From Nitrosomonas sp. (GTDB lineage: Bacteria; Pseudomonadota; Gammaproteobacteria; Burkholderiales; Nitrosomonadaceae), in NCBI GenBank assembly GCA_021604405.1, contig BQJA01000001.1:52890-116889 (forward strand): a stretch of DNA of 64,000 nt. Direction: 5' to 3'. The notes beneath the pieces are model-generated. The model saw only the letters and a program-made list of their open reading frames with translations. It searched no databases and was not told the origin of the DNA. The position numbers and the translations under genes are program-made. This document shows, one piece after another, positions 1 through 11,678 of the stretch. The first letter of the stretch is position 1. Each line of letters starts with the position of its first letter.

Positions 1-2979
1 CGCATTATACCGCTTAACACGCCTTCTTCTGTGGCGGTGCAAAAAGGTCTGGATGGTCAGTCGGGCGGTGCGCTCACAATTGATTATCGCGGTAACGAAG
101 TAGTGGCTGCATGGCGTTATCTGCCACTGATGGATTGGGGGATGGTCGTGGAAATGGATGTGGCGGAAGCATTTGCGCCCATTTATCGTATCCGTATTAC
201 GGGTTTGATTATTCTTGTATTAACGCTTATTGCGGCAGTACTTGGCGCTTTTTTGTTTAATCGCCGGGTTGTCACACCTTTAAAAAATCTTAATCGTAGC
301 GCACAGGATATTGCTGCGGGGAATCTGCATCAGCGTGCCCCGGTAGAAGGCTGGAACGAAATGGGCGAACTTGCGCATACGTTTAATAATATGACCGTGC
401 GCTTGAATGCCAGCAACCAGGAACGGGAGAACGCGCAAAAAAAACTGCGGCAGCTTAATCTGGAATTGGAAGAGAGAGTTGGGTTGCGTACAGAGGATTT
501 AGAACGTGCCAACGCAGCTTTGGCCATCAAGGAAGAAGAAATTCGCTCCGTGGTTGAACATATGGTTGACTGCGTGGTGACGACTGATCAAAGGGGTCTC
601 ATTCTTTCCGCCAACCCTGTCATGGAAAAATTATTCGGTTATACCCCTGAAGAAGCCATTGGCCAGGATATTGCAATGCTTGTACCGGAACCCGATCGCA
701 GCATGCATCAGTTATATATGGAACGGTATTGTAAAACTGGAAAAGGGCAGGAATATGTAGGACGTCCGTATATAAAAGGCTCGCATGGGATAGGTCGTGG
801 CCGTGAAGTGGAAGCGGCGCATAAAAATGGCGAGCTTATTCCCGTTTATCTTGCAGTCAGTGAATATTTTGTCGGGGATGAACGGCATTTTACCGGCGTA
901 ATGCGCGATATGCGTGAGCATGTGCGCATCATGAATGATCTAGAGCAGGCAAGGAACGACGCAGAGCAGGCGAATAAAGCTAAATCAGCTTTTCTGGCGG
1001 CGATGAGTCATGAGATCCGTACGCCGATGAACGGCATCGTTGGCATGATCGACATGTTAAGACAGACGAGTCTCGGCGGGTACCAAGTGGATATGGCCAA
1101 TCTCATCCGTGATTCCGCCTACGATTTACTGGATATCATTGAGGATATCCTCGATTTTTCCAAAATTGAGGCCGGTAAACTGGAAATTGAACGCGTGCCA
1201 ATGTCCTTGATAGGCGTGGCGGAGAAAGCTTGTAGTGTGCTCGAACAACTCGCCGCGAGAAAAAATGTGGAATTAACATTGTTCACCGATCCGGGAATTC
1301 CAGCGCAAGTAATGGGCGATGCCATGCGATTGCGTCAAGTGTTGATAAATATTGTGAACAATTCAATTAAATTCTCTAGCGGTTTAAATCGATTAGGCCA
1401 AGTATCGTTACGGGCTGAGTTGACCGATTCCAGCGCCGACCGGATTGTGGTGTCATTCAAGGTGATTGATAACGGAATCGGTATGGACCAGGAAACGCAG
1501 CGGCGGCTTTTCACTTCTTTTACCCAGGGTGATGCATCGACCACCCGCCGTTTTGGCGGTACCGGACTGGGTTTGGCGATTTCCCGGCAACTGGTGAGTT
1601 TAATGGGTGGAGAAATCTCAGTGAAAAGTGCGCCCGATCAGGGGTCCACATTCATCATTAAAATACCGTTTAAATCATTGCCTGCAAAAGATGAAGCAGA
1701 AACTGAAGTGTTTAACTTGACGGGTGTGCATTGTTTGGTGCTTGGGAAAAATAAGGGTTTAAGCGATGATTTAGCGACCTATTTAAGTAGCGCGGGCGCT
1801 GATATAGTGCAAGCAGCGAATTTATCCGCCGCCAAAAAAGAGATGAACAGTTTGCTTTCTACTTTATGGGTGATAGTTATTGACGCGGAACATGACCCCT
1901 TGAAAATGGATGAGATTCGCGCTGCTTTTAAAGCGAACTCAGTGAAAGATCACGTTGATGCGCCGGATAAGCCGATTGCCAAGCTGGACAAGAAAGGGCC
2001 ACGTTTTGTAATAATAAAGCGTGGACGGCGCCGGCATGAACGAATTGAAGACACAGATATTGTAACGCTGGATGGCGATATTATGTACCGTGATTCCTTC
2101 CTGCATGCAGTGTCTGTTGCCGCCGGAAGAATACGAATGGAAGAGGAAGCGCCCAAAACAGGTCGATTGGAGAGAGCACCCGTTCCACCTACCAGAGAAG
2201 AAGCCTTGCAGCATGGCCAGTTAATTCTTGTGGCTGAGGATAATGAAATCAATCAGAAAGTAATTCGTCAGCAGCTTGCTTTGCTTGGTTATGCGGCCGA
2301 TCTTGCAGTGGATGGTCGTGAAGCGCTGAAACGTTGGGAAAGTGGCGAGTACGCGTTATTATTGACAGACTTGAATATGCCAAATATGGATGGTTATCAA
2401 TTAACCAAAACAATTCGCGCCAGTAAGGCGGCGCATAAAGATATTCCAATTATTGCGTTGACTGCCAATGCGTTAAAAGGAGAAATGGAGCATTGCCGCA
2501 GTATTGGCATGGATGATTATTTGAGTAAGCCAGTGCAGCTTGAAAGTTTGCAAACCACCTTGGAAAAATTTTTGCGAACCAGTAAGCCGGGTGTGGAGTC
2601 GTTATCGCCGAAAAAGGCAGCGCCATCAGCAACTGAAGTGCCGGTAGACATACAAGTTCTCAAAGATCTGGTTGGCGATGATGCGGAGATGATCAAAGAT
2701 TTGTTACAGGAGTATCGTGATAATTCCGCCGCGACAACAAAAGCTTTGCATGCTGCTTTTCAGGCCGGGCAATGGTCAACGGTTGGTTCGACAGCGCACA
2801 AACTGAAATCTTCTTCTCGCTCGGTTGGTGCAATGGCGTTAGGAGAGCTGTGTGCTAAATTAGAACAAGCCGGGAAAGCGAATGATGTTAAGACATTGGA
2901 ATCTTTGCTGCCTGATTTCGATAAGGAAATGGCCAAGGTGGAAGCATTTCTGGCGCACTATAATACAACACAGGATTAA
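1..2979 (+). CDS. Hybrid sensor histidine kinase (5' truncated by window edge): TM-HAMP-PAS-HisKA-HATPase-REC-Hpt
   Basis: The frame is open to base 1, so the listed GTG at 31 is not necessarily the start. HAMP after a TM helix; PAS ([30 protein letters not shown]); H-box [19 protein letters not shown] boxes ([23 protein letters not shown]); REC ([13 protein letters not shown]...[12 protein letters not shown]); C-terminal Hpt ([13 protein letters not shown]). Confidence 0.95.
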   Translation, partial: RIIPLNTPSSVAVQKGLDGQSGGALTIDYRGNEVVAAWRYLPLMDWGMVVEMDVAEAFAPIYRIRITGLIILVLTLIAAVLGAFLFNRRVVTPLKNLNRSAQDIAAGNLHQRAPVEGWNEMGELAHTFNNMTVRLNASNQERENAQKKLRQLNLELEERVGLRTEDLERANAALAIKEEEIRSVVEHMVDCVVTTDQRGLILSANPVMEKLFGYTPEEAIGQDIAMLVPEPDRSMHQLYMERYCKTGKGQEYVGRPYIKGSHGIGRGREVEAAHKNGELIPVYLAVSEYFVGDERHFTGVMRDMREHVRIMNDLEQARNDAEQANKAKSAFLAAMSHEIRTPMNGIVGMIDMLRQTSLGGYQVDMANLIRDSAYDLLDIIEDILDFSKIEAGKLEIERVPMSLIGVAEKACSVLEQLAARKNVELTLFTDPGIPAQVMGDAMRLRQVLINIVNNSIKFSSGLNRLGQVSLRAELTDSSADRIVVSFKVIDNGIGMDQETQRRLFTSFTQGDASTTRRFGGTGLGLAISRQLVSLMGGEISVKSAPDQGSTFIIKIPFKSLPAKDEAETEVFNLTGVHCLVLGKNKGLSDDLATYLSSAGADIVQAANLSAAKKEMNSLLSTLWVIVIDAEHDPLKMDEIRAAFKANSVKDHVDAPDKPIAKLDKKGPRFVIIKRGRRRHERIEDTDIVTLDGDIMYRDSFLHAVSVAAGRIRMEEEAPKTGRLERAPVPPTREEALQHGQLILVAEDNEINQKVIRQQLALLGYAADLAVDGREALKRWESGEYALLLTDLNMPNMDGYQLTKTIRASKAAHKDIPIIALTANALKGEMEHCRSIGMDDYLSKPVQLESLQTTLEKFLRTSKPGVESLSPKKAAPSATEVPVDIQVLKDLVGDDAEMIKDLLQEYRDNSAATTKALHAAFQAGQWSTVGSTAHKLKSSSRSVGAMALGELCAKLEQAGKANDVKTLESLLPDFDKEMAKVEAFLAHYNTTQD

Positions 2980-2999
2980 AAAATAAAGGAAGAAGGCAA

Positions 3000-4181
3000 A
3001 TGAAAATCCATGAATACCAGGCTAAGGAAATTTTGCGTAAATATGGCGTTGCCACCCCCAACAGCATTGCTTGTTTTACGGTGGATGAAGCGGTAGCAGC
3101 GGCAGAAAAACTGGGGGGGAGTTTGTGGGCGGTAAAAGCGCAGATTTACGCAGGTGGGCGAGGAAAAGGCGGGGGCGTGAAGGTTGCCAAAACAATAGAA
3201 GAAGTGCGACAGCATGCGGCAGCGATTTTAAATATGACGCTCGTAACGCATCAAACAGGACCGCACGGACAAACAGTGCATCGACTTTTGATAGAGCAAG
3301 GTATCGATATCAGTAAGGAATTTTATGTCGGCCTGGTGGTTGACCGGAGCAATCAACGCGTTTGCTTGATGGCAAGCTCAGAAGGTGGCATGGACATCGA
3401 ACAGGTTGCTGCCAGCACACCAGAAAAAATTCATAAGGTCCTGATAGACCCCATGACGGGATTGGCAGACCCGGAAGTTGATGATATTTCGCGCAAGATC
3501 GGTATTACGGATTCCTGCATAATCGAAGCCAGGGAATTGCTGAAAGCGTTGTATCGGGCATTTGATGAAACGGATGCATCATTAGCCGAAATCAATCCCC
3601 TGACGATGACTGGGGATGGGCACATCATTGCACTTGATGCAAAAATGAGTTTTGATGATAACGCGTTATTTCGACATCCTGAGATTGTCGCGCTGCGTGA
3701 TCTGGAAGAAGAAGATCCAGAAGAAATTGAAGCTGCTAAACATGATTTGTCTTATATTTCATTGGATGGCAACATTGGTTGCTTGGTTAATGGCGCAGGG
3801 CTGGCGATGGCAACGATGGATATCATTAAATTATTCGGTGGAAATCCTGCGAATTTTCTGGATGTTGGCGGGGGCGCAACAGCGGAAAAAGTCACAGAAG
3901 CATTCAAACTGATGCTGCATAACCCCAATTTAGAGGCGATTTTAATCAATATATTTGGCGGTATCATGAAATGTGATGTGATTGCTGAAGGTGTCGTGAT
4001 GGCGGCAAAGCAGGTAAAACTCAATGTACCATTAATCGTGCGTCTTGAAGGAACCAATGTGAAATTGGGGAAGAAAATTCTGGCTGAATCGGGTTTGCCG
4101 ATTATATCGGCGGATAACATGGCCGATGCAGCTAAAAAAGCCGTTGCGGCTGCCTCCGGTTCTAAAGTGGATGAAGAATAA
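3000..4181 (+). CDS. sucC: Succinate-CoA ligase (ADP-forming) subunit beta
   Basis: [17 protein letters not shown] start; ATP-grasp [30 protein letters not shown] motif; followed by sucD. Confidence 0.97.
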   Translation: MKIHEYQAKEILRKYGVATPNSIACFTVDEAVAAAEKLGGSLWAVKAQIYAGGRGKGGGVKVAKTIEEVRQHAAAILNMTLVTHQTGPHGQTVHRLLIEQGIDISKEFYVGLVVDRSNQRVCLMASSEGGMDIEQVAASTPEKIHKVLIDPMTGLADPEVDDISRKIGITDSCIIEARELLKALYRAFDETDASLAEINPLTMTGDGHIIALDAKMSFDDNALFRHPEIVALRDLEEEDPEEIEAAKHDLSYISLDGNIGCLVNGAGLAMATMDIIKLFGGNPANFLDVGGGATAEKVTEAFKLMLHNPNLEAILINIFGGIMKCDVIAEGVVMAAKQVKLNVPLIVRLEGTNVKLGKKILAESGLPIISADNMADAAKKAVAAASGSKVDEE

Positions 4182-4204
4182 AACCAAATAAGGAGTTAGC
4201 ACTT

Positions 4205-5083
4205 ATGTCAATCCTCATCAATCAACACAGCCGGGTCATGACGCAGGGCATAACCGGGAAAACAGGGCAATTTCATACTCGCATGTGCCGCGATTACGCG
4301 AATGGAAAAAATTGTTTTGTCGCCGGGGTAAATCCAAGAAAACCCGGTGAAAATTTTGAAGGAATTCCCGTGTACGGTACGGTCCAGGAAGCAAAACAAG
4401 AAACCGGCGCGACTGTTTCAGTGATATATGTGCCGCCGCCTTTCGCCGCCGCGGCTATTGATGAAGCCGTCGAAGCGGAATTGGACCTGGTAATTTGTAT
4501 TACCGAAGGGATTCCTGTCCGCGACATGTTACGTACACGTTACAATATGCAGGGACGGAAAACGCGCCTGATAGGTCCGAACTGCCCGGGTATTATTACG
4601 CCCGATGAAATTAAAATCGGTATTATGCCGGGATACATCCATAAAAAAGGGCGTATTGGTGTAATATCCCGTTCTGGGACATTGACCTATGAAGCCGTGG
4701 CACAGTTGATGGAACAAGGGCTTGGCCAGTCGACGTGCATTGGTATTGGCGGTGATCCCGTCAACGGAATAAAGCACCTGGATGCTATGAAATTATTCAA
4801 CGACGATGACGAAACTGATGCTGTTTTGATGGTTGGCGAGATTGGTGGCTCGGATGAAGAGGATTGCGCGCGCTGGATCAAAGCAAATATGAAAAAACCA
4901 GTCGCCGGTTTTATCGCGGGTGTGACTGCGCCGCCCGGTAAACGGATGGGACATGCCGGTGCAATTATTTCCGGTGGGCAAGGTACAGCACAAGAAAAAC
5001 TGGCAGTCATGGAGGAATGCGGAATCCGCGTGACGCATAATCCTGCCGAGATGGGTAGTTTGCTGAAATCTGTTTTAAGATGA
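4205..5083 (+). CDS. sucD: Succinate-CoA ligase subunit alpha
   Basis: [37 protein letters not shown], active-site region [14 protein letters not shown]. Confidence 0.97.
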   Translation: MSILINQHSRVMTQGITGKTGQFHTRMCRDYANGKNCFVAGVNPRKPGENFEGIPVYGTVQEAKQETGATVSVIYVPPPFAAAAIDEAVEAELDLVICITEGIPVRDMLRTRYNMQGRKTRLIGPNCPGIITPDEIKIGIMPGYIHKKGRIGVISRSGTLTYEAVAQLMEQGLGQSTCIGIGGDPVNGIKHLDAMKLFNDDDETDAVLMVGEIGGSDEEDCARWIKANMKKPVAGFIAGVTAPPGKRMGHAGAIISGGQGTAQEKLAVMEECGIRVTHNPAEMGSLLKSVLR

Positions 5084-5108
5084 ACGGAATCCTAACGAGA
5101 GAACTGCC

Positions 5109-5423
5109 ATGCAATTTGTACGGACAATACCAATCTTTTTAATGTTACTTGCGCTGACAAATTGCGCAGTGATGGAGCCAATCCTGCCACCGCCCGAACC
5201 GGAAATCAAGGAACGCCCACCCGGGCCGCTACCGCCCAGCACGCGCCCTGTTTATAATCTCTCCGGATATCCGCCTGCGATGCAAGATGGTTATATTGAT
5301 GGTTGTGAAACGGCTAAAGAAACGCCTTATGGACAAAAAATTGAAAGTCGCTATGCCACCGATGGACAGTACCGCATGGGTTGGGATGACGGCTTTGATA
5401 TGTGCCAGACTAAAACCAAGTAA
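5109..5423 (+). CDS. Small putative lipoprotein with C-terminal GYxDGCxxA...YRMGWDDGFDMC motif
   Basis: Signal peptide and lipobox LALTNC; ORF closely follows sucD. Confidence 0.75.
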   Translation: MQFVRTIPIFLMLLALTNCAVMEPILPPPEPEIKERPPGPLPPSTRPVYNLSGYPPAMQDGYIDGCETAKETPYGQKIESRYATDGQYRMGWDDGFDMCQTKTK

Positions 5424-5436
5424 TCTTATTTGATCA

Positions 5437-6897
5437 TTGCAGGCTTTGCATATGACGCAATCGGTGCGCCGCATCATCCTAAGTTTCGTACTGTTTAATT
5501 TTACATTGCCTGTTTTTTCCGGCAATCTGCCCGCGCCTGTTGAACAGGCGCTTAAGCGCGCAGGCGTGCCCGTATCCGCTGTGGGCGTTTATGCGCATGA
5601 AATTGGCGCGCTGCAACCCTTGTTAGCCGTCAATGCAGATATGGCGATGAATCCAGCATCTGTGATGAAACTTGTCACAACTTTTGCAGGACTGGAATTG
5701 CTGGGTCCGGCTTATACTTGGCAAACCGTCATATATGCGCATGGCAAACTGGAGTCAGGGGTGTTAAAAGGCGATCTGGTTATCAAGGGCTATGGTGATC
5801 CCAAGCTGGATCTGGAAAACTTCTGGTCACTTGTCTATCGTTTACGTCAGACGGGTTTGCAAAAAATTACCGGTGATCTGGTTCTTGATCACAGCCATTA
5901 CGATATACCAAGAGAAGATCCAGGTGCTTTTGATGGTCAGCCTTACCGGACTTACAATATTCTCCCTGAAGCGTTGTTGATAAACTACCGGACGACGACC
6001 CTGCATTTAATACCACAACCGAGTCATAACAGCGTACGGGTGGTCGTTGAACCAGCATCGGATACATTGTTTCTGCAAAATGATCTGAAATTGACCCGTA
6101 ACCGGTGTGGCGATTGGCGTCATTTGCTGGATGCGGATATTCTTCTGGATCAGGACAACAGCAGCCGGGTGATGGTTAAGCTAAATGGCACTTATTCACT
6201 TCACTGCGGCAAGCGATCATATCCCCTAGGCTTGCATGATAGCTCAATGTATACTTTTGATTTGTTTAAAAGATTATGGGAGCAGCAGGGTGGGGAATTG
6301 CATGGCAGCGTGGTGATTGATGATGAGGCGCCGAATGGCTTAACGCCGTTGAAAGTCTATCAATCGCCACCATTGGCAGAAATTATTCGTGGTATTAACA
6401 AGTATAGTAATAATATCGCGGCGCGGCAATTATATTTAACGTTAGGAACGGCTTCAGCGACATTTCGTAACCCGCCGCCTGCCACATTAGCCAAATCGGA
6501 ATCGGTAATTAAACAGTGGCTTGCTTCAAGGCAATTGAATTTTCCTGAATTGGTCATTGAAAATGGCTCAGGCCTGTCTCGCAAGGAGCGAATTAGTGCG
6601 AATCATATGGGTAAACTCTTGCTGGCAGCCTTCCAAAGCCCGGTGATGCCGGAATTTATTGCATCAATGCCAATTGCTTCGGTTGATGGCACCATGAGAG
6701 ACCGCCTGAGCAATACGGCAGTGAGTGGACTGGCGCATATGAAAACCGGTGCGTTAAATAATGTCAGGGCACTGGCTGGTTATATGCTTGACCAGTCCGG
6801 GCGGCGAATCGCAGTGGTTTTTTTTGTGAATCATGCCAAAGCGGCTTCTGCCCGAACTGCAATGGATGAACTGGTACAATGGTTATATGTAAGGTGA
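5437..6897 (+). CDS. dacB: D-alanyl-D-alanine carboxypeptidase/endopeptidase (PBP4 family)
   Basis: SxxK motif (NPASVMKLVTT), SNN (KYSNNIAARQLYL), KTG (HMKTGALNNVRALAGY). The ORF may start at the internal ATG (5452). Confidence 0.92.
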   Translation: MQALHMTQSVRRIILSFVLFNFTLPVFSGNLPAPVEQALKRAGVPVSAVGVYAHEIGALQPLLAVNADMAMNPASVMKLVTTFAGLELLGPAYTWQTVIYAHGKLESGVLKGDLVIKGYGDPKLDLENFWSLVYRLRQTGLQKITGDLVLDHSHYDIPREDPGAFDGQPYRTYNILPEALLINYRTTTLHLIPQPSHNSVRVVVEPASDTLFLQNDLKLTRNRCGDWRHLLDADILLDQDNSSRVMVKLNGTYSLHCGKRSYPLGLHDSSMYTFDLFKRLWEQQGGELHGSVVIDDEAPNGLTPLKVYQSPPLAEIIRGINKYSNNIAARQLYLTLGTASATFRNPPPATLAKSESVIKQWLASRQLNFPELVIENGSGLSRKERISANHMGKLLLAAFQSPVMPEFIASMPIASVDGTMRDRLSNTAVSGLAHMKTGALNNVRALAGYMLDQSGRRIAVVFFVNHAKAASARTAMDELVQWLYVR

Positions 6898-6915
6898 GTC
6901 GTTCTTTCAGGCGGG

Positions 6916-8256
6916 TTACAGCACATAACGCGCCAAATCTTCACTTTGAGACAGATCCTTAAGTCGGGCATCGACATAAGATGCATCAATAACAACTGTT
7001 TCGCCGCTATGTTTTGATGCGTCATAAGAAATTTCTTCCAACAGTTTCTCCATAACCGTATGCAAGCGTCTTGCCCCAATATTTTCGGTTTTTTCATTTA
7101 CCGAAAAAGCGATTTCAGCCAACCGCTTGATGGCATCATCGTTAAATGTCAATTCAATGCCTTCTGTTTTCATTAATGCTTCGTATTGCCGTGTCAGGCA
7201 GGCGTCTGTATTGGTCAGGATTTGTTCAAAGTCACTCACACTTAAGCTTGCCAGCTCGACACGAATCGGAAAGCGTCCCTGCAATTCCGGAATCAAGTCG
7301 GAAGGTTTGGTAATGTGAAACGCGCCACTGGCGACAAATAGGATATGATCCGTTTTAATCATGCCAAATTTGGTGGATACCGTGGTACCCTCAACCAGCG
7401 GCAGCAAATCCCGTTGTACTCCCTGACGTGATACATCAGCGCCGGAAGTTTCCGAACGGCTGGTTATTTTGTCAATTTCATCCAGAAATACAATGCCATT
7501 TTGCTCGACATTCTGGGTGGCAAGTAACTTCAAATCTTCATCATTAACAAGTTTGGCTGCTTCTTCCTCGACCAATAGTTTTTTTGCTTCACGGACTTTT
7601 AATTTGCGTGTCTTTTTTTTGTCGCCAGACATATTCTGAAACATACCCTGGATTTGAGAAGTAAGATCTTCCATGCCGGGCGGCGCAAAGATTTCCATAC
7701 TGGCGCGTGGTATCGCGACTTCGATTTCGATTTCTTTATCATCCAAGTCGCCTTCGCGTAATTTTTTGCGGAATTTTTGGCGCGTATTATTATCCCGTTC
7801 TTTATCTTCTTCAGAACTTGCGCGTAGATCATACTCTCTTGCTGGCGGAAGGAGTGTGTCCAGGATACGTTCTTCGGCGCGGTCTTCTGCGTGAGGCCGC
7901 ATTTTCCTGGTTTCTTTTTCACGGGACTGTTTGATAGCCGCCTCTGTCAGGTCGCGGATAATCGAATCCACGTCTCGCCCGACATAACCAACTTCTGTAA
8001 ATTTTGTTGCTTCGACTTTAATAAATGGCGCGTCGGCCAATCTTGCTAACCGTCGTGCAATTTCAGTTTTACCAACGCCGGTTGGGCCGATCATAAGAAT
8101 ATTTTTTGGGGTGATTTCCTGCCGTAACGGTTCGGCAACCTGTTGTCTGCGCCAGCGATTTCGCAGTGCAATGGCTACAGCACGTTTTGCGGTATCTTGC
8201 CCAATAATATGTTTATCCAGTTCGTGGACAATTTCTTGCGGGGTCATTTGTGACAT
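6916..8256 (-). CDS. hslU: ATP-dependent protease ATPase subunit HslU
   Basis: [37 protein letters not shown]; Walker [10 protein letters not shown]; Walker [11 protein letters not shown]. Start set at MSQM rather than the longer listed ORF (8289). Confidence 0.97.
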   Translation of the reverse strand: MSQMTPQEIVHELDKHIIGQDTAKRAVAIALRNRWRRQQVAEPLRQEITPKNILMIGPTGVGKTEIARRLARLADAPFIKVEATKFTEVGYVGRDVDSIIRDLTEAAIKQSREKETRKMRPHAEDRAEERILDTLLPPAREYDLRASSEEDKERDNNTRQKFRKKLREGDLDDKEIEIEVAIPRASMEIFAPPGMEDLTSQIQGMFQNMSGDKKKTRKLKVREAKKLLVEEEAAKLVNDEDLKLLATQNVEQNGIVFLDEIDKITSRSETSGADVSRQGVQRDLLPLVEGTTVSTKFGMIKTDHILFVASGAFHITKPSDLIPELQGRFPIRVELASLSVSDFEQILTNTDACLTRQYEALMKTEGIELTFNDDAIKRLAEIAFSVNEKTENIGARRLHTVMEKLLEEISYDASKHSGETVVIDASYVDARLKDLSQSEDLARYVL

Positions 8257-8317
8257 AGTTATTTGTTCTGAATTATTAGTGATTAACAAATAGATTGCAG
8301 TTTCAGAATTCTAAAAC

Positions 8318-8839
8318 TTAATCGATGGATTCGATGACAGCATCCTGATTCGTATAAATGCAAAGATCACCCGCGATAATAAGTGATTTGCTGACGATTT
8401 CTTTGGGTGTCAAACTGGTGTTTTCAAGCAGCGCACGTGCCGCGGCGTGCGCATAGGAGCCGCCACTGCCGATTGCCCCCAGACCGAGTTCGGGTTCGAT
8501 GACATCGCCAGCACCGGTAATAATGAGTGTGACTTCCGGATCGGCGACGACCAGCATGGCCTCCAGCCTGCGCAGAATTCGGTCGGTTCGCCAATCTTTT
8601 GCCAATTCAACGGCAGACCGCAGGAGATGCCCCTGGTGTTTTTCCAGTTTGCCTTCAAATCGCTCAAATAAGGTGAAAGCGTCAGCCGTCCCTCCTGCGA
8701 ATCCTGCAAGAATTTTGTCATGATAAAGTCTGCGTACTTTGCGTGCACTGGATTTTGCGACAACGGCTCCTAAAGTTACCTGGCCATCACCACCGAGCGC
8801 AACTTTTGAACCACGCCTGACTGAAACTATTGTGGTCAT
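8318..8839 (-). CDS. hslV: ATP-dependent protease proteolytic subunit HslV
   Basis: [24 protein letters not shown] with catalytic Thr after Met; adjacent to hslU. Confidence 0.97.
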   Translation of the reverse strand: MTTIVSVRRGSKVALGGDGQVTLGAVVAKSSARKVRRLYHDKILAGFAGGTADAFTLFERFEGKLEKHQGHLLRSAVELAKDWRTDRILRRLEAMLVVADPEVTLIITGAGDVIEPELGLGAIGSGGSYAHAAARALLENTSLTPKEIVSKSLIIAGDLCIYTNQDAVIESID

Positions 8840-9240
8840 AAGATTAAACTGAGTTTATTAAAATAAAGAATTATAACGCCGATTGATAAATTAAATGCGA
8901 CTATAGCTGCTGCTGAACAAGCCTGGAAAAATTATGTGCGGCATTTCAGTGCCTCGGCTGTTTTTTGCGGTTGTATTCATTGGCAAAATGGATTTCTTCG
9001 TTGATTTTACAATTGATCATGGGCACGCTGCACTGCGGATAACAGTAAAGTGACCGGTTTTTAACGTTTGCCGCGTATTATGTGTGGTCGTTAAGCAACC
9101 CATCGCAAGCGCTGATTTGATGCCGCGATAAATCAGTCTGACCTATCATCGATAGATAAATATATTACTACTTGAGTCAAGTCGGCATAATACCGACGGA
9201 TTTATCTGCAGAAGAAAAGAACGATTGCGGAAATTAGTTG

Positions 9241-9405
9241 ATGGATCATGTCGTTGAGTTAGCTGCATTCAGCCGCAAACACGATCCGGCGATAACCAGA
9301 GAAATTATTATTTGGCTCTGTGCGCGTAACAGACCAGAAGTATGTGCAATAGCTGCCTGTCTGGTCATAATTGGTGCAGTATTATTTGTCATGCTGACCC
9401 AGTAG
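9241..9405 (+). CDS. Possible 54-aa small protein with one C-terminal TM helix
   Basis: ATG...TAG: MDHVVELAAFSRKHDPAITREIIIWLCARNRPEVCAIAACLVIIGAVLFVMLTQ; below the ORF-track length cut-off; no clear RBS. Confidence 0.25.
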   Translation: MDHVVELAAFSRKHDPAITREIIIWLCARNRPEVCAIAACLVIIGAVLFVMLTQ

Positions 9406-9506
9406 CCAGACGCATACGACTACGTCTAACTACTGGAAAATTTGAAATCCAATCTTTCTCGAATAGCGCCTGATAATATTAACGCTGAACGATAACGATT
9501 AGAAAA

Positions 9507-10325
9507 TTACGCATCGGTGCTGTCGTCAGCTGCATCATCGCCTGTGTCATCAGCTGCATCATCACCGGTATCGTCGGCAGCATCATCACCGGTATCATCG
9601 GTGGCGCCATCATCGGTAGCACCGTCTGTACCCGTATCGCCACCATCAGCTGTGCCAGCATCGCCACCATCAGTACCGCCGGCGCCGTCTGTACCAGTTC
9701 CTGTGTCGTCTGTGTCATCCGTTGCCTGAGGAATTGCTGCAACATCTGCCGTACCGACAACAAACCCTTCAGTGAATGATTCTACTGCAAAAGCAGCGTT
9801 AAGTGCCGCAGCAGCTTCCGCTGTTAAGGTCAATGCAACGTCATTAACCGTTAGTTCAGTATCGGATGAAACGGCTATTACGTTCGAAAAGTCCATGTTA
9901 AACAGTGGCGTGCGTCCGGCAAGGCTGTCATTAACGCCAGCCAGTCCTGTCAGTGCAATCGTACTGTTACCTGAAGAATTATCGATAGCGAAATTCAATA
10001 AATCAACAACCGTGGCGCCATCCGCAGAAGTAAATGACAGGCCGCCAGAATGAGAAATATCGCCGATAGACGTTGCCAAATCAATTGCGCCGGCAACGAT
10101 TGGGAAGACGGCAACATTGGCATCATCAATCGTCCCGGGATCGGACGCGTCAACTGTCACGCCAAGTGTTTCGAGTCCTGTTGTGAAGCCCTCATCGAAC
10201 GTTACGGATGTTGTACCGTCAACAAAAACAACGGTCGGTTCCGCGCGCACCTGGCCGACCAAAGCAGCGCACAATGCGAGTGCAAGCGTAAGCTGCAAAA
10301 AATAGCTTAATTTAAAACTTTTCAT
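9507..10325 (-). CDS. Secreted protein with acidic, repetitive Asp/Thr/Gly/Ala C-terminus
   Basis: Signal peptide MKSFKLSYFLQLTLALALCAALVGQVRA; RBS-like taggag upstream; C-terminus ...TGDDAADDTGDDAADDTGDDAADDSTDA. Confidence 0.75.
   Translation of the reverse strand: MKSFKLSYFLQLTLALALCAALVGQVRAEPTVVFVDGTTSVTFDEGFTTGLETLGVTVDASDPGTIDDANVAVFPIVAGAIDLATSIGDISHSGGLSFTSADGATVVDLLNFAIDNSSGNSTIALTGLAGVNDSLAGRTPLFNMDFSNVIAVSSDTELTVNDVALTLTAEAAAALNAAFAVESFTEGFVVGTADVAAIPQATDDTDDTGTGTDGAGGTDGGDAGTADGGDTGTDGATDDGATDDTGDDAADDTGDDAADDTGDDAADDSTDA
9521..9600. repeat. 24-bp in-frame tandem repeat (about 3 copies plus a degenerate one)
   Basis: tgtcgtcagctgcatcatcgcctg / tgtcatcagctgcatcatcaccgg / tatcgtcggcagcatcatcaccgg / tatcatcggtggc...; encodes TGDDAADD on the minus strand. 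Confidence 0.85.
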
Positions 10326-10631
10326 TATATTATTCTCCTAATCATGACATTAAATTACCAATTCCCGCCAGTTTATTTCATATGTAATATTTGTAGTGAC
10401 ACAAACAGGCGAAAAGACCCCCACTTTCAAGTGCCAGATCTCTATGTGATTTTTTATACTATCCGGCAAAGGTAGTCTACTATTTGTTTGTATTATGTCA
10501 ACATAAAGCTGAAGTTTTGCCGCATTTAATTCGAAGAGAGCGTAAACACTGCTTAGCGATAATCATTCATAATCAGAAAACAAACGCGTCACGTTAAACT
10601 GTTCTGCCAATAACTGACAACCGAATATTTT

Positions 10632-10650
10632 CGTTGCGCAATGCGCAACG
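10632..10650. promoter_or_regulatory. Perfect 9-bp-arm palindrome CGTTGCGCA-A-TGCGCAACG (candidate operator)
   Basis: Read directly in the intergenic region between divergent genes at 10325(-) and 10888(+). Confidence 0.4.
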
Positions 10651-10887
10651 TATCGAGAATGCATTGCAAACTCTAAATCATGAATGAGAGAATTACCTGT
10701 CGTTGTGGATCGTTTGATGCAAGTGGCGATGGCGTGTTATCAGGATACAGATAAGTTTGCAGGAAACGCCTAAACAACAACATAATTACGATGCAGATAA
10801 ACGGGATGAAAACAAACAGGTTTCGCGAATTGTGTAGTCATTGTGCGACTTGAAAACTTTTGTCTGTTATTTTGGAGGAACTTGTTG

Positions 10888-11592
10888 ATGAACAAATTGC
10901 CGCTGTTAATTTCTGTCCCGCATGCGGGTTTGCGGGTGCCGCAGGAGGTCGAAGATTTATGTGTTCTGAGCGAGGATGACATTGTCAAGGACGGTGATGA
11001 GCACGCTGCAGCAATTTATTATCCGCTGAAGCAAAATGTGGCCGAATTTCTCACCACCGACATTGCCCGGGCAATTGTTGATCTGAACCGGGCAGAAGAT
11101 GACTTTAGAAAAGACGGCGTTATTAAAACCCATACCTGCTGGAATGTTTCAGTCTACCGTGAATTTCCTTCAGCAGAAATGATTAAAGTTTTGCTGGCCA
11201 AGTATCACAGGCCATATCATGATCGACTCAAGTCACTTGCGAAGACCGGTGTTGCGCTTGGTGTTGATTGTCATACCATGGCCGAAATTGCACCGCCCGC
11301 AGCGCCAGATCCCGGCAAGGAGCGGCCGGCGGTCAACCTGGGTGATGCCAATGGAAGTATCCCGGCTGAATGGCGCGATTCTTTGATGGCATGTTTCCGG
11401 CAGGCTTTCGGCAGGCATAGCGTAACGCTAAATGATCCGTTCTCGGGCGGCTATATCACGCGGGCCCATGCGTCAGAGTTACCCTGGTTGCAGGTGGAAC
11501 TTTCCCGCGCTTTTTACATGAGTAATGAAGAAAAAACAGCTTGTGTGCATGAGGCGATGCGTAACTGGTGTGAACGTTACCTTTATAAATAA
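10888..11592 (+). CDS. N-formylglutamate amidohydrolase family protein
   Basis: LLISVPHAGLRVPQEV, DIARAIVDLNRAEDDFRKDG, GVDCHTMAEIAPP, NDPFSGGYITRAHA; ggagg RBS before ATG at 10888. Confidence 0.85.
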   Translation: MNKLPLLISVPHAGLRVPQEVEDLCVLSEDDIVKDGDEHAAAIYYPLKQNVAEFLTTDIARAIVDLNRAEDDFRKDGVIKTHTCWNVSVYREFPSAEMIKVLLAKYHRPYHDRLKSLAKTGVALGVDCHTMAEIAPPAAPDPGKERPAVNLGDANGSIPAEWRDSLMACFRQAFGRHSVTLNDPFSGGYITRAHASELPWLQVELSRAFYMSNEEKTACVHEAMRNWCERYLYK

Positions 11593-11678
11593 CCAGAATT
11601 ATTTTATTCGCCCGAACGCTGTTTTTTGCTGGTATCTGTCAATTTTCAACCAGTCATGATATCTGTGGCGGATGTGAA

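Noticed and set aside
1950-2252. Antisense ORFs within the hybrid kinase (and many similar antisense ORFs elsewhere)
   Set aside because: Fully inside genes with strong family signatures on the other strand.
9517-9729. Plus-strand Ser/Pro/Val-rich ORF (PVSSAASS repeats)
   Set aside because: Antisense shadow of the Asp/Ala repeat in the minus-strand secreted protein; low complexity with no independent start signal.
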